Below are positions 1-6,788 of a stretch of 17,536 bases of DNA, piece after piece. The position numbers and the translations under genes were made by a program. Position 1 is the first letter of the stretch. Each line of letters begins with the position of its first letter. The notes under the pieces were generated by a model. The model worked only from the letters and a program-made list of their open reading frames with translations. It did no database searches and was not told the origin of the DNA. The stretch comes from JAAZFF01 sp964405775 (GTDB taxonomy: Bacteria > Verrucomicrobiota > Kiritimatiellia > RFP12 > UBA3636), in assembly GCA_964405775.1 (NCBI GenBank), contig CAYOPG010000046.1:1-17536 (forward strand), in the 5' to 3' direction.

Positions 1-108
1 CGCAATAAGCGGATTCAACTGGGGCAAAACTACTTGAAACCCAGAGAAAAGTCAATCCCGGAAATTCAGGGGACATGGGAGGAGAAATGGGAGCTGGGGT
101 CGGATTAG
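1..108 (+). CDS. C-terminal end of an unrecognised protein (5' truncated)
   Basis: Frame 1 is open from the left edge to a TAG at 106-108, giving 35 residues that end in ...WEEKWELGSD. The other two plus-strand frames hit stops almost at once. The composition is ordinary soluble protein: charged, with two Trp near the end. It is too short to assign a family, and I do not recognise it. The next gene, etfB, starts 188 bp downstream behind its own promoter, so the two need not be co-transcribed. It could be chance open frame, but 35 codons reaching the edge with plausible composition favours a real gene end. Confidence 0.5.
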   Translation, partial: RNKRIQLGQNYLKPREKSIPEIQGTWEEKWELGSD

Positions 109-141
109 CCTGAACCGCGCCGAAAATCAAACATTTGTTTT

Positions 142-160
142 AATTTTTTCTGAAAAAATT
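142..160. repeat. Perfect A/T palindrome in the intergenic region upstream of etfB
   Basis: Nine bases (AATTTTTTC) are followed by a single T and their exact reverse complement (GAAAAAATT). The element lies 33 bp after the stop of the preceding gene and 22 bp upstream of the etfB -35 box. It could act as an A-tract/UP-like element for that promoter, or as a weak bidirectional end hairpin. It lacks the GC-rich stem of a classical intrinsic terminator. Confidence 0.45.
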
Positions 161-182
161 CGAGAAAAATGCCCCTCCGATA

Positions 183-211
183 TTGCAAAAGAGATTCGCA
201 TAGGGTATCAT
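183..211 (+). promoter_or_regulatory. Predicted sigma70-type promoter of etfBA
   Basis: TTGCAA (183-188) and TATCAT (206-211) are separated by 17 bp. Upstream sequence is A/T rich. Transcription would start near 218 and give a leader of about 79 nt. The leader contains a short hairpin (CGTTG/CAACG, 261-274) directly before the AGGAG at 278-282 that probably serves etfB. The same TATCAT with a 17-bp spacer recurs at 9705-9733. Confidence 0.6.
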
Positions 212-296
212 GCCGTTTCTTTTTAAGCAGGCGGAAGACCCTCCATGAGGCGGGATCGGACGTTGCCCGCAACGAACAGGAGATTGAATAATTCAG

Positions 297-1097
297 ATGA
301 AAATCATAGTCTGCATCAAGCAGGTTCCAGACACGACGAACGTCAGGATCAACCCGGAAACAAACACTCTCATACGTGAAGGCGTGGTGTCTATTGTAAA
401 CCCGTTCGACATGTACGCAATCGAATTGGCGCTGCAGATACGAGACCGCGCCGGCAACGGCAGCACCGTGACGGCGCTCTCCATGGGACCTGGGCAAGCC
501 GAGGCTGTCCTGCGCGAGGCGATCTCAATGGGCGCTGACAACGGGATTCTGCTCTCTGACCGCGCATTCGCCGGTGCCGACACGTGGGCGACCAGCTACG
601 CGCTCTCGAAAGCGATCGAGCACATCGGCGGAGTTGACCTCATAGTTTTTGGGAAACAGGCTTCCGACGGAGACACGGCTCAGGTGGGTCCCGGTGTGGC
701 AACGCACCTCGACCTCCCGCAGATCACCTACGTGCGCAAGCTCGTGGAAATCACCGACAAGTCAATAACCGCCGAACGCATGCTAGAGGATGGCAACGAA
801 ACTATAAAGTCCGAGCTCCCGTGCGCCTTGACCGTCGTCAAGGAAATCGGCGAGCCTCGACTTCCCTCCCTCCGCGGCAAGATGGCTGCCAAGAAAGCAG
901 AAATAACCGTTTGGAAAGCATCGGACATCGGTTGCGAGCCGGAAAAATGCGGTCTAAACGGATCTCCCACCAAAGTGGTCAAAATTTTCACCCCGGAAGC
1001 CAGAGGTGACGGCGAGATACTCACTGGGGAGCCGGAAGAGACTGTTGCCGCTCTGGTAGATAAACTCATGCCAATCATAGTCGGTGCCGCAAACTAA
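297..1097 (+). CDS. etfB: Electron transfer flavoprotein beta subunit (bifurcating type)
   Basis: The 266-residue protein starts with the typical EtfB beta strand (MKIIVCIKQVPDT) and keeps family length. Residues 124-132 (DGDTAQVGP) form the nucleotide/FAD-binding loop. As I recall the family, this DGDTAQVGP form marks the group with bifurcating FAD, while AMP-binding mitochondrial types read DDDCNQTGQ. Residues 187-203 (PRLPSLRGKMAAKKAEI) are the recognition loop that docks on the partner acyl-CoA dehydrogenase. ATG 297 is preceded by AGGAG at a rather long 14-nt spacing. It is first in a two-gene operon with etfA 41 bp downstream. Family role: with EtfA it carries electrons between NADH, ferredoxin or menaquinone and a dehydrogenase. 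No dehydrogenase is encoded in this window. Bifurcation itself is inferred. Confidence 0.95.
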   Translation: MKIIVCIKQVPDTTNVRINPETNTLIREGVVSIVNPFDMYAIELALQIRDRAGNGSTVTALSMGPGQAEAVLREAISMGADNGILLSDRAFAGADTWATSYALSKAIEHIGGVDLIVFGKQASDGDTAQVGPGVATHLDLPQITYVRKLVEITDKSITAERMLEDGNETIKSELPCALTVVKEIGEPRLPSLRGKMAAKKAEITVWKASDIGCEPEKCGLNGSPTKVVKIFTPEARGDGEILTGEPEETVAALVDKLMPIIVGAAN

Positions 1098-1138
1098 GCG
1101 TCGCTGTAGCAATTTCCACAAACTCAGGATTCATTAAA

Positions 1139-2347
1139 ATGGCTGATTCTCTTTTAAAAGTCGACGAAAACCTTTGCATCGCCTGCGGTGCTTGCATCTC
1201 AACATGCCCGTTTGGGGCTCTCTCCATGGGCGAAAAAACCGTGGTGTGCGACGGCAACCTCTGCACTGGGTGCGGCGCCTGCGTGTCGTCGTGCCCAGTC
1301 TCCGCGCTCTCAGTACCTGAAAGCACCTCTGTCGGAACGAAGGGCGATGCCGAGTGGAAGGACGTGTTCGTGTTCACTGAACAGGCCGACGGCAAGATCC
1401 ATTCGATCACTTGGGAGCTCCTGGGTGAAGCCCGCAAGCTTGCCGATTCTCTCGGCGTTAAAGTAGGCGCGATACTGTTGGGACACAATGTTTCCAATTT
1501 AATTCCACAGCTCACGGAGCGTGGAGCGGATTTCGTTTACACTGCAGACAAGAAGGAACTTGAGAATTTTCAGGACGAGCGCTACGCGGCGGCTATAATA
1601 GAAATAGTCAAACAATACCACCCTCAGATCATACTCTGCGGCGCCACCGCAATCGGCCGCTCGCTGGTTTCCCGCGTCGCAGTAACGGTTAACGCCGGGC
1701 TCACTGCCGACTGCACAGGTCTGGCTATCGACCCCAAAACACACAACCTACTGCAGACGCGCCCGGCGTTCGGCGGCAACATAATGGCAGTCATCGAGAC
1801 GCCAAATCACCGCCCACAGATGGCAACCGTCCGCCCCAAGGTTATGAAGGAAGCCGTCCTGGAACCCGGACGCAAAGGCGAAACAGTGATGCTGGATTTG
1901 GCGGATGCAATTCTCAAAGCTCGCACCGAGCGAATAGCCTGGGAGTCCACTGAAGGTCCCACAGTGAACATCTCCGAAGCCAACATAATCGTTTCCGGCG
2001 GACGCGGCATGCAGAAGCCCGAGAACTTCGCGCTCCTTGAAGAGCTAGCAGAAACGATTGGCGCCGGAGTCGGTGCTTCTCGCGCTGCGGTGGACTCCGG
2101 CTGGATCCCCTACGCTCACCAAGTCGGCCAGACCGGGAAAACAGTCTGCCCGTCTATATACATCGCATGCGGAATCAGCGGCCAGATTCAGCATCTGGCA
2201 GGCATGGGAACATCCGATGTGATCGTTGCGATCAACAAGGATCCTGAAGCGCCTATTTTTAAAGCCGCCACATACGGCATCGTCGGCGACGCACTTACAA
2301 TCGTCCCCATGCTCACAGCGGCCTTCCGCAAACGGCTTGCTAAATAG
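1139..2347 (+). CDS. etfA: Electron transfer flavoprotein alpha subunit with N-terminal 2[4Fe-4S] ferredoxin domain
   Basis: The protein has 402 residues. Residues 1-60 form a bacterial-type ferredoxin domain with two CxxCxxCxxxCP motifs: Cys13, 16, 19, 23 and Cys42, 45, 48, 52, plus an extra Cys37. Residues 75-265 are the EtfA N-terminal alpha/beta domain. Residues 283-400 are the FAD domain with SRAAVDSGW (314-322), QVGQTGKTV (328-336), GISGQIQH (345-352) and INKDPEAPIF (365-374), all intact. An AGGA lies 9 nt before the ATG. Ferredoxin-fused EtfA is known from CarE of the Acetobacterium caffeyl-CoA reductase complex, where the clusters connect to the flavins. By analogy this subunit would exchange electrons with ferredoxin or an Fe-S partner. 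The identity of the acceptor dehydrogenase cannot be read from the window. Confidence 0.95.
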   Translation: MADSLLKVDENLCIACGACISTCPFGALSMGEKTVVCDGNLCTGCGACVSSCPVSALSVPESTSVGTKGDAEWKDVFVFTEQADGKIHSITWELLGEARKLADSLGVKVGAILLGHNVSNLIPQLTERGADFVYTADKKELENFQDERYAAAIIEIVKQYHPQIILCGATAIGRSLVSRVAVTVNAGLTADCTGLAIDPKTHNLLQTRPAFGGNIMAVIETPNHRPQMATVRPKVMKEAVLEPGRKGETVMLDLADAILKARTERIAWESTEGPTVNISEANIIVSGGRGMQKPENFALLEELAETIGAGVGASRAAVDSGWIPYAHQVGQTGKTVCPSIYIACGISGQIQHLAGMGTSDVIVAINKDPEAPIFKAATYGIVGDALTIVPMLTAAFRKRLAK

Positions 2348-2357
2348 AAACTGCCAA

Positions 2358-2390
2358 GCGCGCTTCGCGATTAACGATTGCGGAGCGCGT
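2358..2390 (+). promoter_or_regulatory. Strong hairpin between etfA and ruvC
   Basis: CGCGCTTCGC (2359-2368) pairs with GCGGAGCGCG (2380-2389) through ten pairs, one of them a G-U. A further G-U at 2358/2390 may close the base. The loop is 11 nt. No U-run follows, so it is not a normal intrinsic terminator. It starts 10 nt after the etfA stop and ends 8 nt before the ruvC ATG. The only Shine-Dalgarno-like GGAG (2382-2385) lies inside the 3' arm. It may protect the etf mRNA 3' end, tune ruvC translation, or both. Confidence 0.6.
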
Positions 2391-2398
2391 GTGATAAA

Positions 2399-2977
2399 AT
2401 GACGCGCGGACGACAACTTCCAGCATCGGTATTAGCCGCGATAGAGCGGCAAGACACCAGCTTGGTTCGTCCGCGCAATTTGCGCGTGCTTGGTATCGAT
2501 ACTTCCTTACGCTCGACCGGCGTTGGAGTCATAGATTTCGACGGCACGTCAATGCGCTGCGTTGACTGCCGTCCCATAAAGAATAAACCCAAAGCTCCCC
2601 TCTCCTCTTGTCTGAAAAATCTCGGTTCTGAGCTTTGCGGGTATCTGCGGGAATTCAAGCCTGACGAAGTCGCCCTTGAGGGGATATTCTACTTCCGGAA
2701 TGCCCGCACAGCGCTCCTGCTCGGCCACACGCGCGGTGTTATGATCGCGGAATGCGCCAAGGCGGGGCTGCCGGTCTACGAATACGCGCCAGCAAAAATA
2801 AAACTGGCCGTAACAGGCACTGGCACCGCAACGAAGACGCAGATACAACGCATGATGATGCGTTGTCTGAACCTGCAGGAGTTGCCACAGGAGGACGCAG
2901 GCGACGCGCTTGCGATCGCCATAACACACATCCACAACATCAGTGGAGTCGCGGCGCTTTCGCCGGAGCCGATCTGA
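2399..2977 (+). CDS. ruvC: Crossover junction endodeoxyribonuclease RuvC
   Basis: RuvC is the dimeric Mg-dependent nuclease that cuts Holliday junctions symmetrically at the end of homologous recombination. Numbered from ATG 2399 (192 aa), the four catalytic acids are present: Asp34 (GIDTSLRSTG), Glu94 (ALEGIF), Asp166 and Asp169 (EDAGDALAIAITH). The RN-A--LLLGH-RG and YAPAKIKLAVTGTGTATK stretches also match the family. The protein has about 27 residues before the usual first strand (LRVLGIDTS). An upstream TTG at 2378 is in frame but sits in the loop of the hairpin, so I prefer ATG 2399. TTG or GTG codons next to the first strand are alternatives. It lies 51 bp after etfA. ruvA and ruvB are not adjacent. 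Confidence 0.93.
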   Translation: MTRGRQLPASVLAAIERQDTSLVRPRNLRVLGIDTSLRSTGVGVIDFDGTSMRCVDCRPIKNKPKAPLSSCLKNLGSELCGYLREFKPDEVALEGIFYFRNARTALLLGHTRGVMIAECAKAGLPVYEYAPAKIKLAVTGTGTATKTQIQRMMMRCLNLQELPQEDAGDALAIAITHIHNISGVAALSPEPI

Positions 2978-3001
2978 ACAGGCTAACTCTCAGTTGGTGC
3001 T

Positions 3002-3463
3002 TTAACGGGTCATACCCTCGCGCGTGTCGCTGTCGATCGTGTGGAAAAAAGATTTTGCATCCCTGACGGTCTCGTTCCAATCCTCCCTTGCGCGCTCAGG
3101 ACTCCATTCCCGAAGTTTCCGTTGCCCTTCAGCAGAAGTAAAATAGACAAGAGCCCCAATCTGCACAGCCATTAACATCAGAATCACTAGCAACGACAAT
3201 GACCCTTCTGGCGTATGGCGTAGTAAAGTCATTCCAAGAACTTGCCCAACTGCACCTCCCAAAAGCACGTTCACCGCGAACATTCTCCTAGAAACACCAA
3301 ATCTTTTGTTCTTCATACGTCGGCGGTTAGCCAGAATCATCAAGGATCCAACTATATTCACTACGACCATCCACACAATAAAGAACAGAAGCCGTTTGTT
3401 ATCTCCCCAAAAACCCGAGGAGAAAGCCGATTCGCCCACATTCAAGAAAAACATGACTTGCAT
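3002..3463 (-). CDS. Small membrane protein resembling DUF1294
   Basis: The 153-residue protein has three predicted membrane segments, near residues 24-44, 62-80 and 89-109. A basic loop (ANRRRMKNKRFGVSRR) follows the first. The layout of an Asn in helix 1, a basic loop, then R-F-VSRR, a Gly-rich helix (LLGGAVGQVLGM) and LLRHTPE resembles DUF1294 membrane proteins, whose function is unknown. The C-terminal tail of about 40 residues is charged, probably cytoplasmic, and unlike typical short DUF1294 proteins. ATG 3463 has an excellent AGGAG 8 nt upstream (complement of 3472-3476). It is monocistronic with its own promoter and converges on ruvC with only 24 bp between stops and no clear terminator. 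The DUF1294 assignment is from pattern only. Confidence 0.75.
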   Translation of the reverse strand: MQVMFFLNVGESAFSSGFWGDNKRLLFFIVWMVVVNIVGSLMILANRRRMKNKRFGVSRRMFAVNVLLGGAVGQVLGMTLLRHTPEGSLSLLVILMLMAVQIGALVYFTSAEGQRKLREWSPERAREDWNETVRDAKSFFHTIDSDTREGMTR

Positions 3464-3543
3464 AATTTCTGCTCCTTTCCTATTCCGCAGTGGAAGTCAG
3501 GGGTTGGGGAAAATACCAACCTCGCATCCAGACTACGCCTTAT

Positions 3544-3573
3544 ACTGTAGCAAAATAAGCAACGTTTAGGCAA
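3544..3573 (-). promoter_or_regulatory. Predicted extended -10 promoter for the DUF1294-like gene
   Basis: On the minus strand TTGCCT (3573-3568) and TACAGT (3549-3544) are 18 bp apart, with TGC directly before the -10 box. The start would fall near 3537, leaving a leader of about 74 nt. The ATTTTGCTACARTR context is nearly the same as in the tolB promoter. The -35 box touches the right-hand inverted repeat that begins at 3573. Confidence 0.55.
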
Positions 3574-3609
3574 GTTTGATAAGTGGACGATCCGGTTGCG
3601 TATCAAACT
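3573..3609. repeat. 9-bp perfect inverted repeat after the exported operon
   Basis: AGTTTGATA (3573-3581) and TATCAAACT (3601-3609) are exact reverse complements 19 bp apart. The element starts 6 bp beyond the last base of the DUF5648-like gene and abuts the -35 box of the next minus-strand promoter. It may be the 3' hairpin of the exported operon mRNA or an operator for the downstream promoter. No U-run follows directly. Confidence 0.55.
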
Positions 3610-3615
3610 GGAGCC

Positions 3616-5232
3616 TCACTCGACAAATGTGTGCCTCAACCATAAGGAGAAGACGAGTTGGTCATCTGAGGCGCGCCATGCGCCGACCCAATGCCAGCTA
3701 TTCCATTCGTTTATCTGAAGTTCAACAACTTCGCCACCATAGACATTCTCCAAAGTCTGCACGACCCCCTTTGAAGTCGAGTAGAGCTTCACGGTCATAG
3801 GGCCCTCCACTTCTGGCATACGAACGCGTTCAACAGGAGTTCCAACCATGCCTGAAGGATCTGTCTCGACGGCCTTGCTGACAGGCAAATAATCGGGAGG
3901 AATAAAGCTTCTTTCGAAACAGCTTGCGTGTTCGAGAATAGTGCCCGCATTTGTATCGTTTACAAGGACATCCAGCCAGTAGTCGTGTTCAGGTATAATA
4001 CCGCTGAAGACAATATTTTTAACCGATGCGGTGTTTTCGAGAAGATTAGTCAAAACATCAGCAGTGGAATCGTAAACGTATGCTGACAGGGACACATCGG
4101 CCGACAAAATAGGGAATGAAACAGAATCCTCAGGGGATACGACTAACTCCTCTTCGCCGGATTCAGTTATGCGCGGAGTCAAATATGCCGGTTCGGATGT
4201 GGACAAATCTGGTAGCAAAACACTTTCTTGAACGCCCCCAGATTCGCTGATTGGCATATCAGTCGGGATGAACATATCCGTCGACGGCATTGATGCCGGG
4301 ACATTGCCACTTGAAACCACGTTTGTGGTGGCTGTCGGCGGCCTGCGAAAAGCATAGTAGGAGATAGTCTCGTAGTTCCAATCGTGAGATAGGTTTGCGA
4401 TTATGTTGTTCTTCTCCACCTCGAATATAGTGAAAAAATGGTGCCTGTTGCGAGGGGACCAGAACCTGTAAACAGGTAACGTTTCTTTTACTTGAAATGG
4501 ATAAGCGTTGTATGCGATTCCCTCGTAACGCCAGTCGCTCGAAAGGTTTTCAACTATGTTGGTCTTTTCTGCCGCTGACATAGTGAAGAAATGCCCCCTG
4601 TAGCGTGATGACCAAAATCGATAAACCGGCTTTGTACCCGGTTCCGCCGCGGCAGGTACATAATAGGCAATCCCTTCATACCTCCAATCTCGCGAAAGGT
4701 TTTCAATTATATTGGTTTTTTCCGGGGCAGATATCGTGAAGAAATGTCCTCTAAAAACGGGAGAATAGAAACGATACACCGGAACAACATTCGTCGGTAT
4801 AGGATTGGCAAAATAATCAGTACAAAAGTGATTGTTTGTGTTTACCGTTTCGGAGACACGGTTCTCAAACTCTATCACGGTACAGATGTGGTTCGTGCCC
4901 GCCAGAGCCTCTATTGGCGGCCACACCGCTAAGGTGCGCGATTCGCCGGGTGCGAGCACCCCCACCGTCTCCCAAGCTTCACCCACTTCACCCACCTGCG
5001 GCCACCCATTAGTCAAGTTCTGCCATAAATCCAGATACATTCCGTCGCCGGCAGCCGTACCTTGGTTTTCAACGGTCACATTTACAGTAATCTTCATGCC
5101 TTCGACAATTTCGGCAGGAATAGAAACATCGGTAATAACAAAATCAGGCAACGGAGGCATGGCATGCACAATATAAGCCATGCCAAAGCCAAACAGCATA
5201 ACGAGGGATATTCTCCCAATTCGTAATTTCAC
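3616..5232 (-). CDS. Exported protein: CARDB-like domain plus three DUF5648-like repeats
   Basis: The 538-residue protein opens with a signal peptide (residues 1-24, cleavage likely after VHA). Residues about 28-135 resemble a CARDB immunoglobulin-like domain: DLW-like strands, VTVENQGTAAGDG, and two Cys (117, 137) that could bond. Three repeats of exactly 51 residues follow, starting at 152, 203 and 254: VYRF(Y/W)S...HFFT...EK-NI--NLS-DW-YE-I-Y. These match the DUF5648-like pattern, of unknown function and often found in secreted proteins. Residues 295-350 are a Ser/Thr/Pro-rich linker; the rest is beta-rich and unrecognised. The start is a GTG overlapping the previous stop as GTGA, with AGGAGG 6 nt upstream, so translation is coupled. 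It is third in the operon. I infer binding or surface display; no enzyme motif is visible. Confidence 0.85.
   Translation of the reverse strand: MKLRIGRISLVMLFGFGMAYIVHAMPPLPDFVITDVSIPAEIVEGMKITVNVTVENQGTAAGDGMYLDLWQNLTNGWPQVGEVGEAWETVGVLAPGESRTLAVWPPIEALAGTNHICTVIEFENRVSETVNTNNHFCTDYFANPIPTNVVPVYRFYSPVFRGHFFTISAPEKTNIIENLSRDWRYEGIAYYVPAAAEPGTKPVYRFWSSRYRGHFFTMSAAEKTNIVENLSSDWRYEGIAYNAYPFQVKETLPVYRFWSPRNRHHFFTIFEVEKNNIIANLSHDWNYETISYYAFRRPPTATTNVVSSGNVPASMPSTDMFIPTDMPISESGGVQESVLLPDLSTSEPAYLTPRITESGEEELVVSPEDSVSFPILSADVSLSAYVYDSTADVLTNLLENTASVKNIVFSGIIPEHDYWLDVLVNDTNAGTILEHASCFERSFIPPDYLPVSKAVETDPSGMVGTPVERVRMPEVEGPMTVKLYSTSKGVVQTLENVYGGEVVELQINEWNSWHWVGAWRASDDQLVFSLWLRHTFVE
4354..4779 (-). 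repeat. Tandem in-frame 153-bp repeats (2.8 copies) in the DUF5648-like gene
   Basis: The DNA segment GTGAAGAAATG (plus-strand reading) and its relatives recur at 4736, 4583 and 4430, exactly 153 bp apart. The encoded units span residues 152-202, 203-253 and 254-293. Units 1 and 2 are closest; unit 3 has diverged most (HHFFT, NNIIANLSHDWNYETIS). They arose by in-frame duplication and encode the same fold, not a CRISPR-like or non-coding array. Confidence 0.85.
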
Positions 5233-6788
5233 GGCCTGCCTCCTCTTCCATAGAACGTGAGACCTATGATCTGTCCGGAGGAAATACCATAAATCTCGGA
5301 TCCATCATCCTCGCCGACACCCCATTCGAGGCCTTCGTATTCGCATGGGAGCACCACTTCACCGCCCTCTTTAACCAGCCCCCAAAGACCGTCTCTTTTT
5401 ACTGGAACAAAACCACTCCAAAGTTTGCCGACCTCATCATATTCCCGTTTTACGTTATGCAATTGTCCATGCTCAGATTCCCCGTTTTTTTCATGCATAA
5501 GCTTAGCGGAATATTTTCCAAAACCAGGTGGCACTTCAATTTGCATACCCGAGGCATTAAACCACTTGGAATCGCCGTTTATGGCTTGAAAAACATCTTT
5601 ATGCTGAACTACGGAATCATGTGATGGTTTTAGGATTTCTTTGCCGCTATTCAAGTCAACGACACCCCATAATCCGTGCTTTTCAATTTTAGCAAACTTT
5701 TCCAAGGGCAGCTCCATTGGCAAGATGCGAGTGTACCGTTCATAATTTATAAACTCTCCTGTCTCGATATCAAGCAATCCGATCAGACCTTCTTCCCAAG
5801 CTGTGTAGACACCCTCCGCGGGCGAAGAAACGCCACAGTACCTGCACTCAGCCTTTATCTCGCCGTTAGCCGTGATGATTCCCCACAATCCGTTTGTGCA
5901 TTGCGCAGCCCAAAGCGTCTCTCCGCGCAACGGCTCAAGCATCTGGTATCGCGGTGCAACTAACGTGGAGCCATCGATAGCAACAAGCCCCCAGAGATTG
6001 CTTGTGCACACGCTGAGCGAATCACCGCTCCAGACGCCCGGAAGGTCGTAAACCGCATCTGTCAGGCGTTTCCCATCGCGATCTAAAACACCCCACTTGC
6101 CATCTAGCCGATACGCCCAGAAACGATGCTCGTCGGCGAACCACCGCACCGCGTCAAACTCGGGGTGGGCAACCCAGCCTCCAGTTTCATCAATCAGCCC
6201 CCACTTTTCATCATAGCGGACAGATGCACGCCCGCCGCGGAAGGGCGTGGCTTCAGCAAAGCGTGGGCTTATGAGCTCAACACCGGCGCGGTCGATAAAT
6301 CCTATGGCGCCACCGTCTCCAACAGTAATCAGGAGTTTGTCATCCTGCCTCATGAACGCTCCAGTTCGCGAGGTCTGTCCAATTAACGCCCCATTGGTAT
6401 TCAAATATCCAAATCCACCATCCGGCAAAGACACCACGGCAATGCCGTTTCGGAATTCAGGGACAGGCCGCTCTGGAAAAACTCCAGACAAGTCACGCAA
6501 AGACCGACTCGTAATCGGCTTGGCATCTGCCCCTATGAACGTGCCGATTGAACTTTGGCCAACCTCCTCCTGAACCCATGCAAAGCCTTCGCTCCAGTTG
6601 GCACAGAGTTTGTAGCGCGGAGCCGCCAGCAAACTGCCGTCTTCAGGGCTTATGAAGCCGATCTTGCCATCCTGCACCACAATGAATGGATACGGCACCT
6701 CTCCTTCCGCGGCATTTGCTGAGGCAACAAAGGACACCATCCCAGCCACGAAGGATAAGGCTATCGCTATTTTTCTCAAATACTTCAT
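5229..6788 (-). CDS. Exported WG-repeat (WG beta-repeat) protein
   Basis: The 519-residue protein has a signal peptide (1-27, ending SANAA). The rest is built of WG repeats, each about 34-38 residues: W/I-G-hydrophobic-D/N-x-G followed by a second hairpin such as APRY or PEF. Clear units begin near residues 42, 126, 162, 196, 232, 266, 302, 336, 374 and 469, and degenerate ones fill gaps. This matches the WG_beta_rep family, which folds as beta-propeller-like or solenoid binding scaffolds and has no known catalysis. Residues 400-460 lack the pattern and may be a spacer. The ATG overlaps the upstream stop as ATGA, so it is coupled to the SGNH gene. Periplasmic or surface location is inferred from the signal peptide; the ligand is unknown. 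Confidence 0.9.
   Translation of the reverse strand: MKYLRKIAIALSFVAGMVSFVASANAAEGEVPYPFIVVQDGKIGFISPEDGSLLAAPRYKLCANWSEGFAWVQEEVGQSSIGTFIGADAKPITSRSLRDLSGVFPERPVPEFRNGIAVVSLPDGGFGYLNTNGALIGQTSRTGAFMRQDDKLLITVGDGGAIGFIDRAGVELISPRFAEATPFRGGRASVRYDEKWGLIDETGGWVAHPEFDAVRWFADEHRFWAYRLDGKWGVLDRDGKRLTDAVYDLPGVWSGDSLSVCTSNLWGLVAIDGSTLVAPRYQMLEPLRGETLWAAQCTNGLWGIITANGEIKAECRYCGVSSPAEGVYTAWEEGLIGLLDIETGEFINYERYTRILPMELPLEKFAKIEKHGLWGVVDLNSGKEILKPSHDSVVQHKDVFQAINGDSKWFNASGMQIEVPPGFGKYSAKLMHEKNGESEHGQLHNVKREYDEVGKLWSGFVPVKRDGLWGLVKEGGEVVLPCEYEGLEWGVGEDDGSEIYGISSGQIIGLTFYGRGGRP
5239..5244 (-). promoter_or_regulatory. Strong RBS inside the end of the WG-repeat gene
   Basis: AGGAGG on the minus strand (complement of CCTCCT) lies 6 nt before the GTG start at 5232, within the final codons of the upstream gene. 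It supports the GTG start and the GTGA stop/start overlap, and hence translational coupling of the second and third genes of the exported operon. Confidence 0.7.

Noticed and set aside
245..375. Short upstream reading frame starting at ATG 245 in the etfB leader
   Set aside because: No RBS and it runs deep into etfB in another frame, so regulation by a leader peptide is not supported.
105..497. Minus-strand open frame across the etfB promoter and start
   Set aside because: It overlaps the well-supported etfB start and promoter, and its translation has no domain-like features.
2378..2398. Upstream TTG start for ruvC
   Set aside because: It begins in the loop of a strong hairpin, has no RBS, and lengthens an N-terminus that is already longer than the family norm. 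ATG 2399 is preferred.
2978..3001. Terminator between the convergent ruvC and DUF1294-like genes
   Set aside because: The 24-bp gap has no inverted repeat followed by a T-run on either strand.
4354..4779. Regularly spaced repeats as a possible CRISPR array
   Set aside because: The 153-bp period is in frame, lacks short identical repeats with unique spacers, and encodes a recognisable protein repeat.
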